Shown piece after piece: positions 63,834 to 64,000 of a DNA stretch of 64,000 nucleotides; the stretch's first letter is position 1; each line of letters starts with the position of its first letter. A program made the translations under genes and the position numbers. The notes beneath the pieces were generated by a model. The model saw nothing but the letters and a program-made list of their open reading frames with translations, was not told the DNA's origin and searched no databases. This DNA comes from Actinomycetes bacterium. Lineage in GTDB: Bacteria; Actinomycetota; Acidimicrobiia; Acidimicrobiales; Ilumatobacteraceae. Location of the stretch: positions 17,036-81,035 of the forward strand of contig BJGC01000009.1 of the NCBI GenBank assembly GCA_014190235.1. Direction: 5' to 3'.

Positions 63834-64000
63834 CCTCTGAGGTTAGAGTACCGAGTCACGTGAGCGAACATGGTGATCGCTGAATGATGCCAAGTTCGAC
63901 GATAAATCGTGCATCATCTGCATCAAGGCGATTGGCGTGGGCTCACGCGCCATGAATTTATGTGGCGAGGCTGGATTTCAAAAAAAATTTTTCTGCCTGG
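63834..64000. other. Window end without a supported gene
   Basis: The last 167 nt hold the promoter side of the SDR gene and a mixed A/T run (about 63979-63992). A 36-codon minus-strand frame (about 63843-63953, MAREPTP...) and an open plus-strand frame that leaves the window were seen, but neither has a Shine-Dalgarno, a -10 box at the start or a recognised motif. Confidence 0.4.

Noticed and set aside
63843..63953. 36-codon minus-strand ORF at the window end
   Set aside because: No promoter box or Shine-Dalgarno at its ATG and no family resemblance.

Overview
The window looks like a dense, mobile-element-free chromosomal segment of an actinomycete (Actinomycetota), most likely an aquatic member of the Acidimicrobiia; the phylum is well supported, the class is inference. 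Phylum-level markers seen directly are a WhiB regulator, the PafB-PafC pair, a DUF3039 C-terminus, CofC (coenzyme F420), a TIGR03084-type protein, a lysine-rich H1-like protein beside HU, the imuA'-imuB-dnaE2 mutagenesis cassette with actinobacterial LexA boxes, and a 28-codon gene resembling the actinobacterial ribosomal protein bL37. GTG and TTG starts are common and intergenic gaps are very short.

Layout. 1-6.9 kb (minus strand): dnaE2, a Nudix hydrolase, imuB and imuA', with two identical LexA sites, directly behind a B12-binding regulator that carries the CarH photoreceptor signature residues. 7-13.8 kb: acyl-CoA dehydrogenase, rnhB, an unknown gene, gpsA, cofC, a PIG-L deacetylase and a TIGR03084 protein. 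13.9-17.4 kb: H1-like protein, HU, PIN-PhoH ATPase, WhiB, a limonene-epoxide-hydrolase-like protein. 17.5-24.3 kb: DnaQ-like exonuclease, pafC-pafB, and a two-subunit B12 acyl-CoA mutase whose genes flank pgi, then bioY. 24.4-31.5 kb: DUF305, exopolyphosphatase, L,D-transpeptidase, glycosyltransferase, argG, an M20 peptidase and tRNA-Leu(UAA). 31.5-44 kb: RecB-like nuclease, bL37-like mini-gene, secreted DUF1524 nuclease, HxlR regulator, ferredoxin, prolyl oligopeptidase, MauE-like protein, flavin reductase, MBL hydrolase, alpha/beta hydrolase, mutY, MaoC hydratase, LPG-synthase-like membrane protein, serine hydrolase. 44-50 kb: a methylsuccinyl-CoA dehydrogenase-like enzyme, a malyl/methylmalyl-CoA lyase and a CitE-like enzyme, which with the MaoC hydratase form the lower half of an ethylmalonyl-CoA-type pathway. 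50-64 kb: HrpB helicase, class I fumarase, enoyl-CoA hydratase, F420-type LLM oxidoreductase, ABC-F ATPase, SGNH lipoprotein, MscL, molybdopterin oxidoreductase, MFS transporter and SDR.

How it fits together. Three DNA-damage layers sit here: the LexA-controlled mutasome, PafBC, and the repair enzymes MutY, RNase HII and a RecB-like nuclease; the mutasome abuts a probable light/B12 sensor. Carbon metabolism centres on CoA-thioester chemistry (mutase, Mcd, MeaC, Mcl and CitE-like proteins, fumarase). Two structural habits run through the window. About twenty genes have a TANNNT -10 box 6-8 nt before the start codon, pointing to widespread leaderless transcription. Most convergent gene pairs overlap at their 3' ends or lie within 20 nt of each other.
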